The notes below the pieces were generated by a model. It had not been told where the DNA came from and did not search any database. It was given only the letters and a program-made list of their open reading frames with translations. Positions 8,106 to 16,407 of a DNA stretch of 30,034 nt are shown here, in pieces. The translations under genes were made by a program, and so were the position numbers. Source of the DNA: Akkermansiaceae bacterium UBA5020 (GTDB lineage: Bacteria; Verrucomicrobiota; Verrucomicrobiia; Verrucomicrobiales; DEV007); NCBI GenBank assembly GCA_002396885.1, contig DGXY01000040.1:1-30034 (forward strand), read 5' to 3'. Position 1 is the stretch's first letter, and every line of letters begins with the position of its first letter.

Positions 8106-9368
8106 ATGAAATCGATTCACCTGATCCTCGGCCTTTCCCTCCTCAGCCTCTCCGCGCGCGCGGACTGGACCTCCTTCCGTGGTGCGAAGGGCGACGGGAT
8201 CGCCGAAGGCGACCTGCCACTGAAATGGGGCGAGGGCGAGAAGGTGACGTGGAAAAAGGAGATCCACGGGCTCGGCTGGTCCACCCCGCTGATCCTCGAG
8301 GGCAAGATCTGGATCACCACGGCCACGGAAAAGGGGCACCGGATGTCCATCCTCTGCCTCGATGAAAAGACCGGCGAGATCCTCCTCGACCGCGTCTTCA
8401 TTACCAACGACAACCCCGAGCCGCTCGCGAACAATCTCAACACCTATGCCTCGCCCACCGGCATCGTCGAATCCGGGCGCGCGTGGTTCAGCTTCGGCAG
8501 CTATGGCACGATCTGCCTCGATACCAAGACCTTCGAGACGGTCTGGCAGCGACGCGACCTGACTTGCAGCCACTGGCGTGGCCCTGCTTCCTCGCTCGCG
8601 ATGTGGGAGAATTTCCTGATCCTGACGATGGAGGGAGCCGACCAGCAGTATTTCACCGCCCTCGACAAGAACACCGGCGAGACCCTGTGGCGGCGCGACC
8701 GCTCCACCCTCTACAACGACGAGAAAAACGGCATCCCTGCGAACAGCGGCGACATGCGCAAATCCTACAGCACACCCATCTTCGTCCCCGTCGGCGACAC
8801 CGTGCAGATGATCTGCAACGGTGCGAAGGCCTGCTGGGCCTACGATGTGAAGACCGGCGCGGAGATCTGGCACGTGCCCTACGAGACCCATTCGCCCTCC
8901 TCGGGCAGCGTTTACAGCAAGGAAACGGGAATGGTCTACATCAACACCGGCCTCGGCAAGGCGGAGATCTGGGCGATCCGGCTGGAGCCGGGAATGAAGG
9001 GCAATGTGAAGGACACCCATGTCGCGTGGAGTTTCTTCCAGCGCACGCCGAAACGCTCCTCGCCCGTGATCGTGAATGGGCTCCTCTTCATGGCCAACGA
9101 CGGCGTCCTCAGTTGTGTCGATGCGAAGACCGGCAAGGTGCAATGGGCCGAGCGCGCCGGTGGCGAATACTCCGCCTCGATGATCGCGACGAAGGACCGC
9201 GTCTACGCCTTCGACGAAGCGGGCCTCTGCACCGTCGTGAAAGCGGCCCCGGCCTTCGAAGTGCTCGCCGAAAACCAATTCGGCGCCGGCTTCATGGCCT
9301 CACCCGCCGTGAGCGGTGGCGACCTCATCCTGCGGACGAAGACGCACCTCTATCGCGTGGGTCAGTAG
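8106..9368 (+). CDS. PQQ-like beta-propeller repeat protein, exported
   Basis: The 420-residue protein has a signal peptide (MKSIHLILGL..., cleavage about residue 19, after ARA). The rest is made of repeated propeller blades with the usual phrase of strand, turn and Trp: LDEKTGEILL, LDKNTGETLW, YDVKTGAEIW and VDAKTGKVQW. These match the PQQ-like/YrrB-type blade consensus (DxxTGxxxW). Such proteins need not bind PQQ; in Planctomycetes and Verrucomicrobia they are commonly periplasmic proteins of unknown task. BamB is a structural relative, but the order and length give no reason to call it BamB. A TTGACC hexamer at 8071-8076 may be a -35 element. It lies downstream of the esterase-sulfatase pair but is separated from it by the inverted repeat. 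Confidence 0.9.
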   Translation: MKSIHLILGLSLLSLSARADWTSFRGAKGDGIAEGDLPLKWGEGEKVTWKKEIHGLGWSTPLILEGKIWITTATEKGHRMSILCLDEKTGEILLDRVFITNDNPEPLANNLNTYASPTGIVESGRAWFSFGSYGTICLDTKTFETVWQRRDLTCSHWRGPASSLAMWENFLILTMEGADQQYFTALDKNTGETLWRRDRSTLYNDEKNGIPANSGDMRKSYSTPIFVPVGDTVQMICNGAKACWAYDVKTGAEIWHVPYETHSPSSGSVYSKETGMVYINTGLGKAEIWAIRLEPGMKGNVKDTHVAWSFFQRTPKRSSPVIVNGLLFMANDGVLSCVDAKTGKVQWAERAGGEYSASMIATKDRVYAFDEAGLCTVVKAAPAFEVLAENQFGAGFMASPAVSGGDLILRTKTHLYRVGQ

Positions 9369-9375
9369 GCGAAAT

Positions 9376-9637
9376 GGAGGGGCAAGCTCCCGCTTGCCCG
9401 CCGTCTTTCCATCGTGCGCCCACTCGGGTAAGGAGGACCTTTGCGGGATTTCGCACCAACCCAAAAGGCGCCCCGGCGAGGCGCGAGAAGAATCGCGTCC
9501 ATGGTTGATGACGCGCTTCTCCCGCCCCTCCGGGGCGGATCGGTTGCGAGACGAGGGATCCGGTGGTTGCGCTCGTTCCTCGCTTCACCACCGGCTGATT
9601 TCTCTGGCCCCTCCGGGGCCGGATTCAAATACCCCCC
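9376..9637. repeat. REP-like intergenic repeat region with three GC hairpins
   Basis: This gene-free stretch between convergent genes contains three compact palindromes. The first is GGGCAAGC (9380-9387) with GCTTGCCC (9392-9399), loop TCCC. The second is CCGCCCC-TCC-GGGGCGG (9522-9538). The third is GGCCCC-TCC-GGGGCC (9606-9620). The last two share a 13-nt core (GCCCCTCCGGGGC) in the same orientation about 80 bp apart. The short open frames here are low-complexity and look non-coding. The first hairpin may terminate the propeller gene even without a T run. The layout resembles dispersed REP-type elements; genome-wide copy number was not available. Confidence 0.55.
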
Positions 9638-10612
9638 TCACACCACCTGCCGCCGCGCGAGGTCCTGGGTGTCGATCATGCCTAGGGGGACGCGGGCGTC
9701 GTCGATCACGACGAGATCGTCGATACGGCTCGCCTCGAGGAGGCGCAGCACCTCGCCAACGAGACGATCGCGATGGACGTGCTTGGGGTTGGCGGTCATG
9801 TAGCGCCCGACGGGCTCGCCGCCGATCTCGGCAGCGCCGGTCTGGAAGGCGCGGGCGAAATCCCCTTGGGTGAAGATCCCGGCGAGGGACCCATCCTCCG
9901 CCACGACGACGACGGCTCCGGCACGGGCTTTGGTCATGCGGGTGATCGTTTCGCGCACCGTCAGATCCGGTCCCACCTTCACGAAATCGTCGCCGGTGCG
10001 CATGATGTCGCCGGCCCGCAGCAAAAGAGCGCGTCCCAGCGATCCGCCGGGATGCAGCTCGGCGAAGTGTTCCTTCGTGAATCCGCGCGCCTCGAGCAAG
10101 ACCATGGCGAGGGCATCGCCCATCACGAGCGTGTTCGTCGTGCTCGAGGTCGGGGCGAGATTGAGCGGGCAGGCCTCGCGGCGCACGTGGATGTCGAGAA
10201 CGCAGTCGGCCGCCTTGCCCAGAGTCGAGCCCGGTTTGCCGGTGATGGCGATGAGCCGGGCCCCGCGACGTTTCAAATGCGGGAGCAGGCCAAGGAGCTC
10301 CGCTGTTTCCCCCGAATAACTGAGGGCGATGACGCTGTCGCCGGCGTTGACAAGCCCAAGATCGCCGTGGATCGCATCCTGACAATTGAGGACGGCGGCG
10401 GGGGCTCCGGTCGAGTTCAGGGTGGCGGCGAGTTTGCTGCCGATGTTGCCGGATTTCCCGACCCCGACGATGAGGATCTTCGCCCCCCTCTCAACCGTGG
10501 CCTTGAGTAAATCGACGGAGGCGATGAAAGAATCATCGACGCGCTCGAGGAGGCGCTGCAATTCCTCGATCTCGAGGGCGATGACGCGCCGGGCCTGTTC
10601 CAGAGGATCCAT
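9638..10612 (-). CDS. kdsD: KpsF/GutQ family arabinose-5-phosphate isomerase (SIS plus two CBS domains)
   Basis: The enzyme converts D-ribulose 5-phosphate to D-arabinose 5-phosphate, the first step toward KDO for lipopolysaccharide. The 324-residue length is typical. The SIS domain (about 40-180) has VGVGKSG with Lys53, SYSGET with Glu102, REACPLNLAPTSST with Glu146, and ELHPGG with His187. These correspond to the catalytic set known for E. coli KdsD. Two CBS domains follow (about 200-260 and 270-324). It lies 73 nt downstream of dinB on the same strand. A KDO pathway implies a Gram-negative envelope. The gene name is by family; GutQ or KpsF paralogues cannot be separated from sequence alone. 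Confidence 0.95.
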   Translation of the reverse strand: MDPLEQARRVIALEIEELQRLLERVDDSFIASVDLLKATVERGAKILIVGVGKSGNIGSKLAATLNSTGAPAAVLNCQDAIHGDLGLVNAGDSVIALSYSGETAELLGLLPHLKRRGARLIAITGKPGSTLGKAADCVLDIHVRREACPLNLAPTSSTTNTLVMGDALAMVLLEARGFTKEHFAELHPGGSLGRALLLRAGDIMRTGDDFVKVGPDLTVRETITRMTKARAGAVVVVAEDGSLAGIFTQGDFARAFQTGAAEIGGEPVGRYMTANPKHVHRDRLVGEVLRLLEASRIDDLVVIDDARVPLGMIDTQDLARRQVV

Positions 10613-10685
10613 TCAAGTGAAAAGGGGGCAGCATACGGCCTTTCCCGTCCGGTTCAAGCGCTTGCGGACGCGTCACTCCGGCCTC

Positions 10686-11750
10686 TCAAAACATCTCGAG
10701 CTGCTCCGGGACCTCTTCGGTGTCGCGAAAACGCACCGCCACCCCGAGGAGACGGACCGATTTCCCTTCACCTCGGGGCCAGGCTTCGGCGAGGAGCTCG
10801 CGCATCAGGTCGGGGTCGATGCGGTCGGAGGCGCGCTGGGCCGTTGTCACCTGGAAGTCCTCGAATTTCACCTTCACGACACACTCGCGGATGACGCGGT
10901 CGCGGTGCCGCGCCGCGTAGTCCTCGGCCAGCTCGGCGATGAGCGGATCGAGACGCTCGCGGCCCTCCTCGACCGCGACGAGATTCTCGCGGAAGGTGCG
11001 TTCGTTCCCGAGCGATTTCCGTTCGCGGTGCGACTCGACGGAGCGTTCGTCGATCCCGCGACAGAGGCGGTAGAGGGAACTCCCGAACTTTCCAAATCGC
11101 CGCACCAGCTCCATCTCGCTGCGTTCGCGCATCGCCCCGCAGGTGGTGATCCCGGCCTCGTGGAGGCGCTGCGCGGTCCTTTTGCCGACGCCCCAGATCT
11201 TTTCCACCGGCAGGCAGGCGAGAAAGTCTGCGATCTCCTCCTCGTGGATCTCGTGCTGACCATCAGGCTTGTTCCAATCACTCGCGATCTTGGCGAGGAA
11301 TTTGTTCGGGGCGATCCCGGCTGAGGCGGTCAGGCCCGTCTCGCCGCGGATGTGTTCGCGGATATCCCAGGCGATCGAGGCACCCTCGGAGTCGAGGTGA
11401 CTCACGTCGAGGTAGGCTTCGTCGAGCGAGAGCGGCTCGATCCGGTCGGTGTAGCGGGCGAAGATTTCGCGGATGCGGTAGGACTCCTGCTGGTAGAGGT
11501 CGAAACGCACCGGCAGAAGGATCAGTTGCGGACAAAGATCCCGCGCCTTGAAGGCCGGCATGGCGGAGCGGCAGCCGTATTTCCGCGCCTCGTAGTTGCA
11601 GGTGGTGAGCACCCCGCGCCCGCTGCTGCCCCCGACCGCGATGGGTTTCCCGGCGAGCTCGGGACGCTCGCGCATCTCGATGGCCGCGTAGAAACAGTCC
11701 ATGTCGATGTGGACGATCTTGCGGGGCTTCGGTTGGGGTGAATCGGGCAT
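10686..11750 (-). CDS. dinB: DNA polymerase IV (Y family)
   Basis: This is the translesion DNA polymerase of the DinB branch, 354 residues, about the usual length. The palm metal ligands are visible: HIDMDCF with Asp16, and SLDEAY with Asp110 and Glu111. The steric-gate region CFYA follows the first motif. A helix-hairpin-helix-like segment (IWGVGKRTAQRLHEAG) and the little-finger domain come next. The C-terminus ends in QLEMF, a good match to the beta-clamp-binding motif QLxLF. It is divergent from the glycosyltransferase gene, with only 55 nt between starts. I see no clear LexA-type operator there. Confidence 0.97.
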   Translation of the reverse strand: MPDSPQPKPRKIVHIDMDCFYAAIEMRERPELAGKPIAVGGSSGRGVLTTCNYEARKYGCRSAMPAFKARDLCPQLILLPVRFDLYQQESYRIREIFARYTDRIEPLSLDEAYLDVSHLDSEGASIAWDIREHIRGETGLTASAGIAPNKFLAKIASDWNKPDGQHEIHEEEIADFLACLPVEKIWGVGKRTAQRLHEAGITTCGAMRERSEMELVRRFGKFGSSLYRLCRGIDERSVESHRERKSLGNERTFRENLVAVEEGRERLDPLIAELAEDYAARHRDRVIRECVVKVKFEDFQVTTAQRASDRIDPDLMRELLAEAWPRGEGKSVRLLGVAVRFRDTEEVPEQLEMF

Positions 11751-11805
11751 CTCTTTGCCGCAAAGGCGGTTCCATTTCCGCCGGGACCGCGTAACGTGCC
11801 TCCGG

Positions 11806-12549
11806 ATGCCCGACTATGCCATCATCATCCCGGCCTACAACGAAGAGGCCTACCTGCCCGCCACGCTCGCCGGGGCGCGGGCGGCGATGAACCACGTCGA
11901 GGCCGAATTTGGGACAGGCGAACTCATCGTCGTCGACAACAATTCCCGCGACCGCACCGCCGAGATCGCGCGCGAACACGGGGCCGACCGGGTGGTCTTC
12001 GAGCCACACAACCAGATCGCCCGGGCCCGCAACGCCGGAGCCGAAAACACCACCGCGGAGTGGCTCGTCTTTCTCGATGCCGACACCACCCTGCCGGGCG
12101 AGACCCTCGCGAAGGCCCTCGCCGCCCTCGGCACCGGCACCGTTGCGGCCGGAGGAGCGCGCGTCGCGATGGACCGCGAGGTCACCCCCATGGTCGCGTG
12201 GATCGTGCGGATCTGGGACCGCGTTTCCACCACCTTCGCCTATGCCGCGGGCAGTTTCTTTTTCACCCGGCGCGATGCCTTCGAGGCCGGCGGCGGATTC
12301 GACGAAGCCGTCTATGCCGGCGAGGAAGTCTGGCTCGCCCGGCGGATCAAGGCTTGGGCGAAAAAAGAGGGGCTCGCCTTCCGCGTCCTGCCCGAGTCCG
12401 TCACGACTTCCGCCCGGAAAGACGATTGGTTCTCGACCAAGGAATTCCTCACCCAGCTCGCGGTGATCTTTTTCATTCCCTGGGCGACCCGCAGCCGTCG
12501 CCTCTGCGCGATGTGGTACAAACGTCCCGAAGCTCCGGCGGAGCCCTGA
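11806..12549 (+). CDS. Family 2 glycosyltransferase
   Basis: The 247-residue product has a GT-A fold of the GT2 family. The N-terminal strand and nucleotide-binding loop read IIIPAYNEE (6-14). VVDNNSRDRT (42-51) is the next conserved block. LDADTT holds the DxD metal motif at 91-93, and GGGFDEAVYAGEEVWLARR is the acceptor-side block. A hydrophobic stretch near the C-terminus (LAVIFFIPW) may sit on the membrane. The substrate is unknown; envelope glycan or lipid glycosylation is likely. The ATG at 1-based 11806 was chosen because the family motif begins five residues in. The dihydrouridine synthase gene starts 32 nt downstream, so the two are probably one transcript. Confidence 0.9.
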   Translation: MPDYAIIIPAYNEEAYLPATLAGARAAMNHVEAEFGTGELIVVDNNSRDRTAEIAREHGADRVVFEPHNQIARARNAGAENTTAEWLVFLDADTTLPGETLAKALAALGTGTVAAGGARVAMDREVTPMVAWIVRIWDRVSTTFAYAAGSFFFTRRDAFEAGGGFDEAVYAGEEVWLARRIKAWAKKEGLAFRVLPESVTTSARKDDWFSTKEFLTQLAVIFFIPWATRSRRLCAMWYKRPEAPAEP

Positions 12550-12581
12550 GGGATCCTGACAAAACCCTCTCTGGTCACCGG

Positions 12582-13640
12582 GTGAACTCTCTTGCTTCCG
12601 CTCCGCGACTCCACCTCGCCCCGATGCAGGACGTTTCCGTTCTCGCGTTGTGGCGTTGCCTTGAGCGGCGCGGCGCTCCGGATGTCTACGTCACCGAGTT
12701 TTTCCGTGTCCACCGCGAGTCGCGTCCCGAACGCGGAATCGTGCGATCGATCGTCGAGTTCGAGACGAAGCGTCCCATCATCGCCCAGATGATCGGTAAC
12801 GAGCCGGCCGATCTCGTCCGCACCGCCCGCTATCTCGAGGATCACACGCCCTGCGCGGGCCTTGACGTGAATCTCGGCTGCCCCTCGCCCACGGTCTGCG
12901 GCAAGACCGCGGGAGGCGCCCTGCTGCGCCAACCCGATCTCATCCGCCGTATCGCCGAAGCCCTGCGTCCCGCGGTGCGTGGCACTCTGACTCTGAAAAC
13001 GCGGATCGGATTCGAGTCGCCCGACGAATTCGAGGCCCTCCTCGCCCTTTTCGAAACCCTGCCTCTCGACGGCCTCGCCATCCACGGCCGCACCGTGCGC
13101 GAGCGCTACCAATCGGACGTTCATGCCGACGCCATCGCCGCGGCGGTGACCCGGCTTCCTTACCCCGTCGTCGCAAACGGCTCGATCGTTTCGGCGCGGA
13201 CCGCCCTCGCGATGCAGACGCGCACGGGTGCCGCAGGCCTGATGCTGGGGCGTGGCGCGATCCGCGATCCATGGGTCTTCGCCGGGATCCGTGCCGCCTT
13301 CGCCGGAGAGGAAAGACCGCACCCGACTCTCCGCGATCTCCGCAGTTACCTGACCGAACTGACCGAAGAAGTGAGCCGCGAAGGCCGTTTCCCACGCGAG
13401 CTCGACCACGTCAACCGCCTGAAGAAATTCGCCAACTACATCGCCTCAGGCCTCGCCGGCGGGCAATTGCGCGAGGAGCTCCGCCGCGCCACGACCCTGA
13501 CCGAATTTCAAGACTCCTGCCAAACCCACCTCGACCGTGACGATCCCTTCCCCGCCGAGCCGGAGGAGGACGGGACCTTATTCTGTGGGTTCGGAGAGTT
13601 GGTCACGCCCACTCCTTCACCCAAAACGTCATCTCCTTGA
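12582..13640 (+). CDS. tRNA-dihydrouridine synthase
   Basis: This FMN- and NADPH-dependent enzyme reduces uridines in the tRNA D loop. The 352-residue product has the Dus TIM barrel: LAPMQDVS near the FMN site, IAQMIGN, and VNLGCPSP with catalytic Cys100. It also has LKTRIG with Lys139, IHGRTV with His168, VVANGSI and MLGRGAIRDPW. It could belong to the DusA, DusB or DusC type; the N-terminal APMQ form and the overall order are closest to the DusB/DusC side, but I do not assign a subgroup. The start is probably GTG at 12582, because no ATG precedes the APMQ motif and no Shine-Dalgarno sequence is visible. Its 3' end overlaps the convergent GNAT gene by 38 nt. Confidence 0.92.
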   Translation: MNSLASAPRLHLAPMQDVSVLALWRCLERRGAPDVYVTEFFRVHRESRPERGIVRSIVEFETKRPIIAQMIGNEPADLVRTARYLEDHTPCAGLDVNLGCPSPTVCGKTAGGALLRQPDLIRRIAEALRPAVRGTLTLKTRIGFESPDEFEALLALFETLPLDGLAIHGRTVRERYQSDVHADAIAAAVTRLPYPVVANGSIVSARTALAMQTRTGAAGLMLGRGAIRDPWVFAGIRAAFAGEERPHPTLRDLRSYLTELTEEVSREGRFPRELDHVNRLKKFANYIASGLAGGQLREELRRATTLTEFQDSCQTHLDRDDPFPAEPEEDGTLFCGFGELVTPTPSPKTSSP

Positions 13641-14202
13641 AGCTCGGCTCAGCCTCTCCGATTTCCTTCCATTCGAATTTGCAGCGCAGGTCGGGGCGTT
13701 TCGCATAGCCCATGCGGGTCCAGAAGGCGTCGAGGGGCACATACCCTTCGGGACGCGCGGGATGATCGACAGGGCGATCCACCGCACAGAAAGCGGTGTA
13801 GCGGAAAGGGCCGGCGCGACGGGCGTGTTCCTCGCGGCGGCGGAAGAACTCGTGTCCGGCCCGCTGGCCGCGGCACTCGGGGAGGATGATGGACTCGCCG
13901 AAGTAGAAGACCTCGCTCAGATCGAAGGAGGCGGCGAGAAAGGGGGCCTGGAATTCCGGCGACTCGTCCGCCATCGGCAGGCAGGTCGTCGCGCCGACGA
14001 GACGGCCTCCATTCCGCAGGAGGACAACGAGGCTGCGGGGCGAACGGACGTAGGTCTCGAGGTATTGCTCCTCGTAGTCGAGGTCGCCGTCGTAGAGGTA
14101 GGGGAATTCCCGGAAGACGGCGATGCGCAGGCCGCCGAGTTCGCGGAGGTAGGGACGCACGGCTTCGCCGATGAGCTCTTCGTAAGTAAAGGGGGCACTC
14201 AT
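13603..14202 (-). CDS. GNAT family N-acetyltransferase
   Basis: The 199-residue product has the acetyl-CoA-binding core of the GNAT fold. A central strand VFYFGESIIL leads into PECRGQRAGHEFF (109-120), the pyrophosphate-binding R/Q-x-x-G-x-A/G-like loop and helix. A strand bearing residue block LVGATTCLP lies before it. The C-terminal part (YTAFCAVDR and FWTRMGYAKR) matches the usual end of the domain. The substrate is unknown. The ATG at 14202 lies 17 nt after the stop of the isomerase-like gene, so the two form an operon with this gene second. The 3' end overlaps the convergent dihydrouridine synthase gene. Confidence 0.82.
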   Translation of the reverse strand: MSAPFTYEELIGEAVRPYLRELGGLRIAVFREFPYLYDGDLDYEEQYLETYVRSPRSLVVLLRNGGRLVGATTCLPMADESPEFQAPFLAASFDLSEVFYFGESIILPECRGQRAGHEFFRRREEHARRAGPFRYTAFCAVDRPVDHPARPEGYVPLDAFWTRMGYAKRPDLRCKFEWKEIGEAEPSFKEMTFWVKEWA

Positions 14203-14219
14203 GACCCAAATCGCCGACT

Positions 14220-15038
14220 TCAGACCCGCGCCTCGACCTCGCGCATGTAACGGATGCTCTCTTCGCAAATCGTCTCGATGCCGGGCTCGTAGCGGAAGAC
14301 TTCGACAGAGACCCAACCCTGGTAAGCGATGTCCTTGAGCGCCTCGAAGATGGGATCGAAGACGACTTCGCCCATGCCGGGACCGAGGAGATTCGGATCG
14401 TTCGCGTGGAAGTGGGCGAGCCAGGCGGCGCTGTCGCGGATGACTTTTTCGATGGGCTCGGCTTCGCTCGACATCGCTTTCACGTCGAGGTGGAGACGGC
14501 AATTGGGGGAGTTGATTTTCTTGGCTAGCTCAATGCCGAGGGCGGCGGTGTTGAGGAAATCGCCTTCGGTCGGTGCGAGGGGCTCGAGCGCGAGGGTGAC
14601 GCCGCGATCTTCCAACACAGGCATAGCGCGCCGGATCGTGTCGGCGGCAAAGTCCATCGCCTGCTCGTGGGTGACGCCGGGGAGGAGATTGCGCTGCAAG
14701 GGCGAGCCAAGGACCATGATGGTGCCGTCGAGATCAGCGCAGAGATTCGCGAGATCGGCGAGGCGCTGTCCGGTGAGGGCCCGCACGGCCTCGTCGGGTG
14801 TGGTGAGGTAGAAGCCGGTCGTCTTGGCGAGAAGCCAATGGAGGCCGACGCACTCGAGGCCGGCATCCTTGATTTGATGCTTCAAGAGGTCGCGCGAGGC
14901 GGCGGAAAAGTCCGGCGCCGACGCGTCGAGGGTGAAGGGGGCGATCTCGATGCCGGTGTAACCGAGGGAGCGGGCGTAGGCGAAGGCCTTTTCAAAAGGC
15001 CAGTCCTGGAAGGTCTCGTTGCAGATGGCGTACTTCAT
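14220..15038 (-). CDS. Sugar phosphate isomerase/epimerase (xylose isomerase-like TIM barrel)
   Basis: The 272-residue protein belongs to the AP endonuclease 2/xylose-isomerase-like TIM barrel superfamily. The metal-site residues expected at the strand ends are visible: Glu152 (LALEPL), Asp185 (LHLDVKAM), His211 in HFHANDPN, and Glu246 (VSVEVF). No signal peptide is seen, so it is cytosolic. These enzymes isomerise or epimerise sugars, inositols or ketoses, and the exact substrate cannot be read from sequence. It is the first gene of a two-gene unit with the GNAT acetyltransferase, which might modify an amino sugar of the same pathway; that is only a context guess. Confidence 0.88.
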   Translation of the reverse strand: MKYAICNETFQDWPFEKAFAYARSLGYTGIEIAPFTLDASAPDFSAASRDLLKHQIKDAGLECVGLHWLLAKTTGFYLTTPDEAVRALTGQRLADLANLCADLDGTIMVLGSPLQRNLLPGVTHEQAMDFAADTIRRAMPVLEDRGVTLALEPLAPTEGDFLNTAALGIELAKKINSPNCRLHLDVKAMSSEAEPIEKVIRDSAAWLAHFHANDPNLLGPGMGEVVFDPIFEALKDIAYQGWVSVEVFRYEPGIETICEESIRYMREVEARV

Positions 15039-15120
15039 GACGGCGCGAGCATCGCGGAGCGACGGGGATTTGTCGATGCCGCGAGGACGTGATCTTTCCT
15101 CCGCTCCCGTAGACCGGGGC

Positions 15121-16317
15121 TCAGCGACGGCGCTTCGGCCCGGAGGGACGCTTCTTGCGGAGCGGCTGCGGGTTGCTCTCGAGGAGGGCGGTGTAATTGT
15201 AGGCGAACCCTTCGAGCTTCTTGCGTTCGATCTTTTGATCGATGAAGTGCTCGACGGAGCGTGCGTTTTCCAGCTCGTCGGCGGTCAGGATGGTGAAAGC
15301 GTCGCCTTCCTTCTGAGCCCGGCCGGTCCGGCCGATGCGGTGGACGTAGTCCTCGGGATTCTCGGGGACGCGGTAGTTGATGACGTGGGTCACGCCCGAA
15401 ATGTCGAGGCCGCGGGCGGCGATGTCGGTGGCGACGATGATGTTGAAAGTCCCGTCGCGGAAGCCCTGGAGGGCCTTGGTGCGGTCGCTCTGCTTGATGT
15501 CGGAGTGGAGGGCGGCGGGGCGGGTGCCCTCGATCGCCTCGATCCGCGGGAGAAGGGCGTCGGCCTCTTTCTTCGTGCGGGTGAAGATCATCATGCTCTC
15601 GTAGCCGGTCTGCTTGATGAGCTCGATGATGAGGTCGTCGCGCTGGTCCATCCCGACGGGGTAGAAGGCGTGGGTGACGGTCTCGGCGGGCGAGCGGCGT
15701 TCGCCGATCTCGACGGAGACGGGTTCGTTGAGGGCCCAGTTCGCCAGAGTCTGGATCGCCGGGGGCATCGTCGCGGAGAAGAAGAGGGTCTGGCGACCGC
15801 TCGGGCATTGGTCGATGATGCGTTTCACATCGGGGAGGAAACCCATGTCGAGCATGCGGTCGACTTCATCGAGGACGAGGAATTTCACGTCGCTGAGGTC
15901 GAGGTTGCCCTTTTCCATGTGGTCGAGCATCCGGCCGGGAGTGGCTATGATGACGTCGGGCTTGTTCTCGAGCGCCTCGATCTGGTGGCCGTAGCCGACG
16001 CCACCATGGAGGAGGACGACGTTGAGCGGCTTGTAGTAGGAGAAGACATTCATCTGGTCTTCGACCTGCGCGGCAAGCTCGCGGGTCGGCTCGAGGACGA
16101 GGCACTGGACTTTCGTCGAGGGCTTCATCTGGCAGATGATGGGCAGGCCGAAGGCGGCGGTTTTGCCAGTGCCGGTCTGCGAAGCACCAACAATATCCTT
16201 GCCCTCGAGGGCGACGGGAATGGCTTGGGCCTGGATGGGGGTCGGCTCGGTGTAGCCGGTTCTGGCGATGGCCCTTAACACCGGGCCGGATAGTCCTAAT
16301 TCTTCAAACGAAGGCAT
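15121..16317 (-). CDS. RhlE-type DEAD-box RNA helicase with DEVD in motif II
   Basis: This is an ATP-dependent RNA helicase, 398 residues. Motifs in order are: Q-motif TPIQAQ (Gln29), Walker A QTGTGKT (Lys52), PTREL, TPGR, Walker B LDEVD (150-153), SAT (181-183), ARGLD (301-305) and HRIGRTGR (326-333). Motif II is DEVD rather than DEAD, an uncommon but chemically mild change because the catalytic Asp-Glu pair is kept. The basic tail (RKKRPSGPKRRR) is typical of RhlE-like proteins and probably binds RNA. Likely roles are ribosome assembly or RNA decay. It lies upstream of the isomerase-like gene on the same strand, with 82 nt between them. Confidence 0.95.
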   Translation of the reverse strand: MPSFEELGLSGPVLRAIARTGYTEPTPIQAQAIPVALEGKDIVGASQTGTGKTAAFGLPIICQMKPSTKVQCLVLEPTRELAAQVEDQMNVFSYYKPLNVVLLHGGVGYGHQIEALENKPDVIIATPGRMLDHMEKGNLDLSDVKFLVLDEVDRMLDMGFLPDVKRIIDQCPSGRQTLFFSATMPPAIQTLANWALNEPVSVEIGERRSPAETVTHAFYPVGMDQRDDLIIELIKQTGYESMMIFTRTKKEADALLPRIEAIEGTRPAALHSDIKQSDRTKALQGFRDGTFNIIVATDIAARGLDISGVTHVINYRVPENPEDYVHRIGRTGRAQKEGDAFTILTADELENARSVEHFIDQKIERKKLEGFAYNYTALLESNPQPLRKKRPSGPKRRR

Positions 16318-16407
16318 CAGGGATCAACGCGGCTACGGCTCCCGCTTTCAAGGGGAATTTCATTTGGATTTTGCGAAAGAGCCGGGAACGAGGTCCCCGC
16401 CCGGTTT

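Noticed and set aside
7899..9278. A 459-codon minus-strand frame across the propeller gene
   Set aside because: It is a shadow of the propeller gene, with repetitive acidic/His/Val composition and no motif.
8106..9368. Calling the propeller protein BamB or a PQQ dehydrogenase
   Set aside because: There is no lipobox and no dehydrogenase active-site or PQQ-contact motif; the blade consensus alone does not support either name.
11751..11805. LexA or other SOS operator between dinB and the GT2 gene
   Set aside because: No convincing dyad of a known LexA type was found; the short CTTTG-CCG-CAAAG palindrome is too weak to call.
12312..13409. Minus-strand frame across the GT2 and dihydrouridine synthase genes
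   Set aside because: It overlaps two genes with complete family motifs, and its product has no recognisable pattern.
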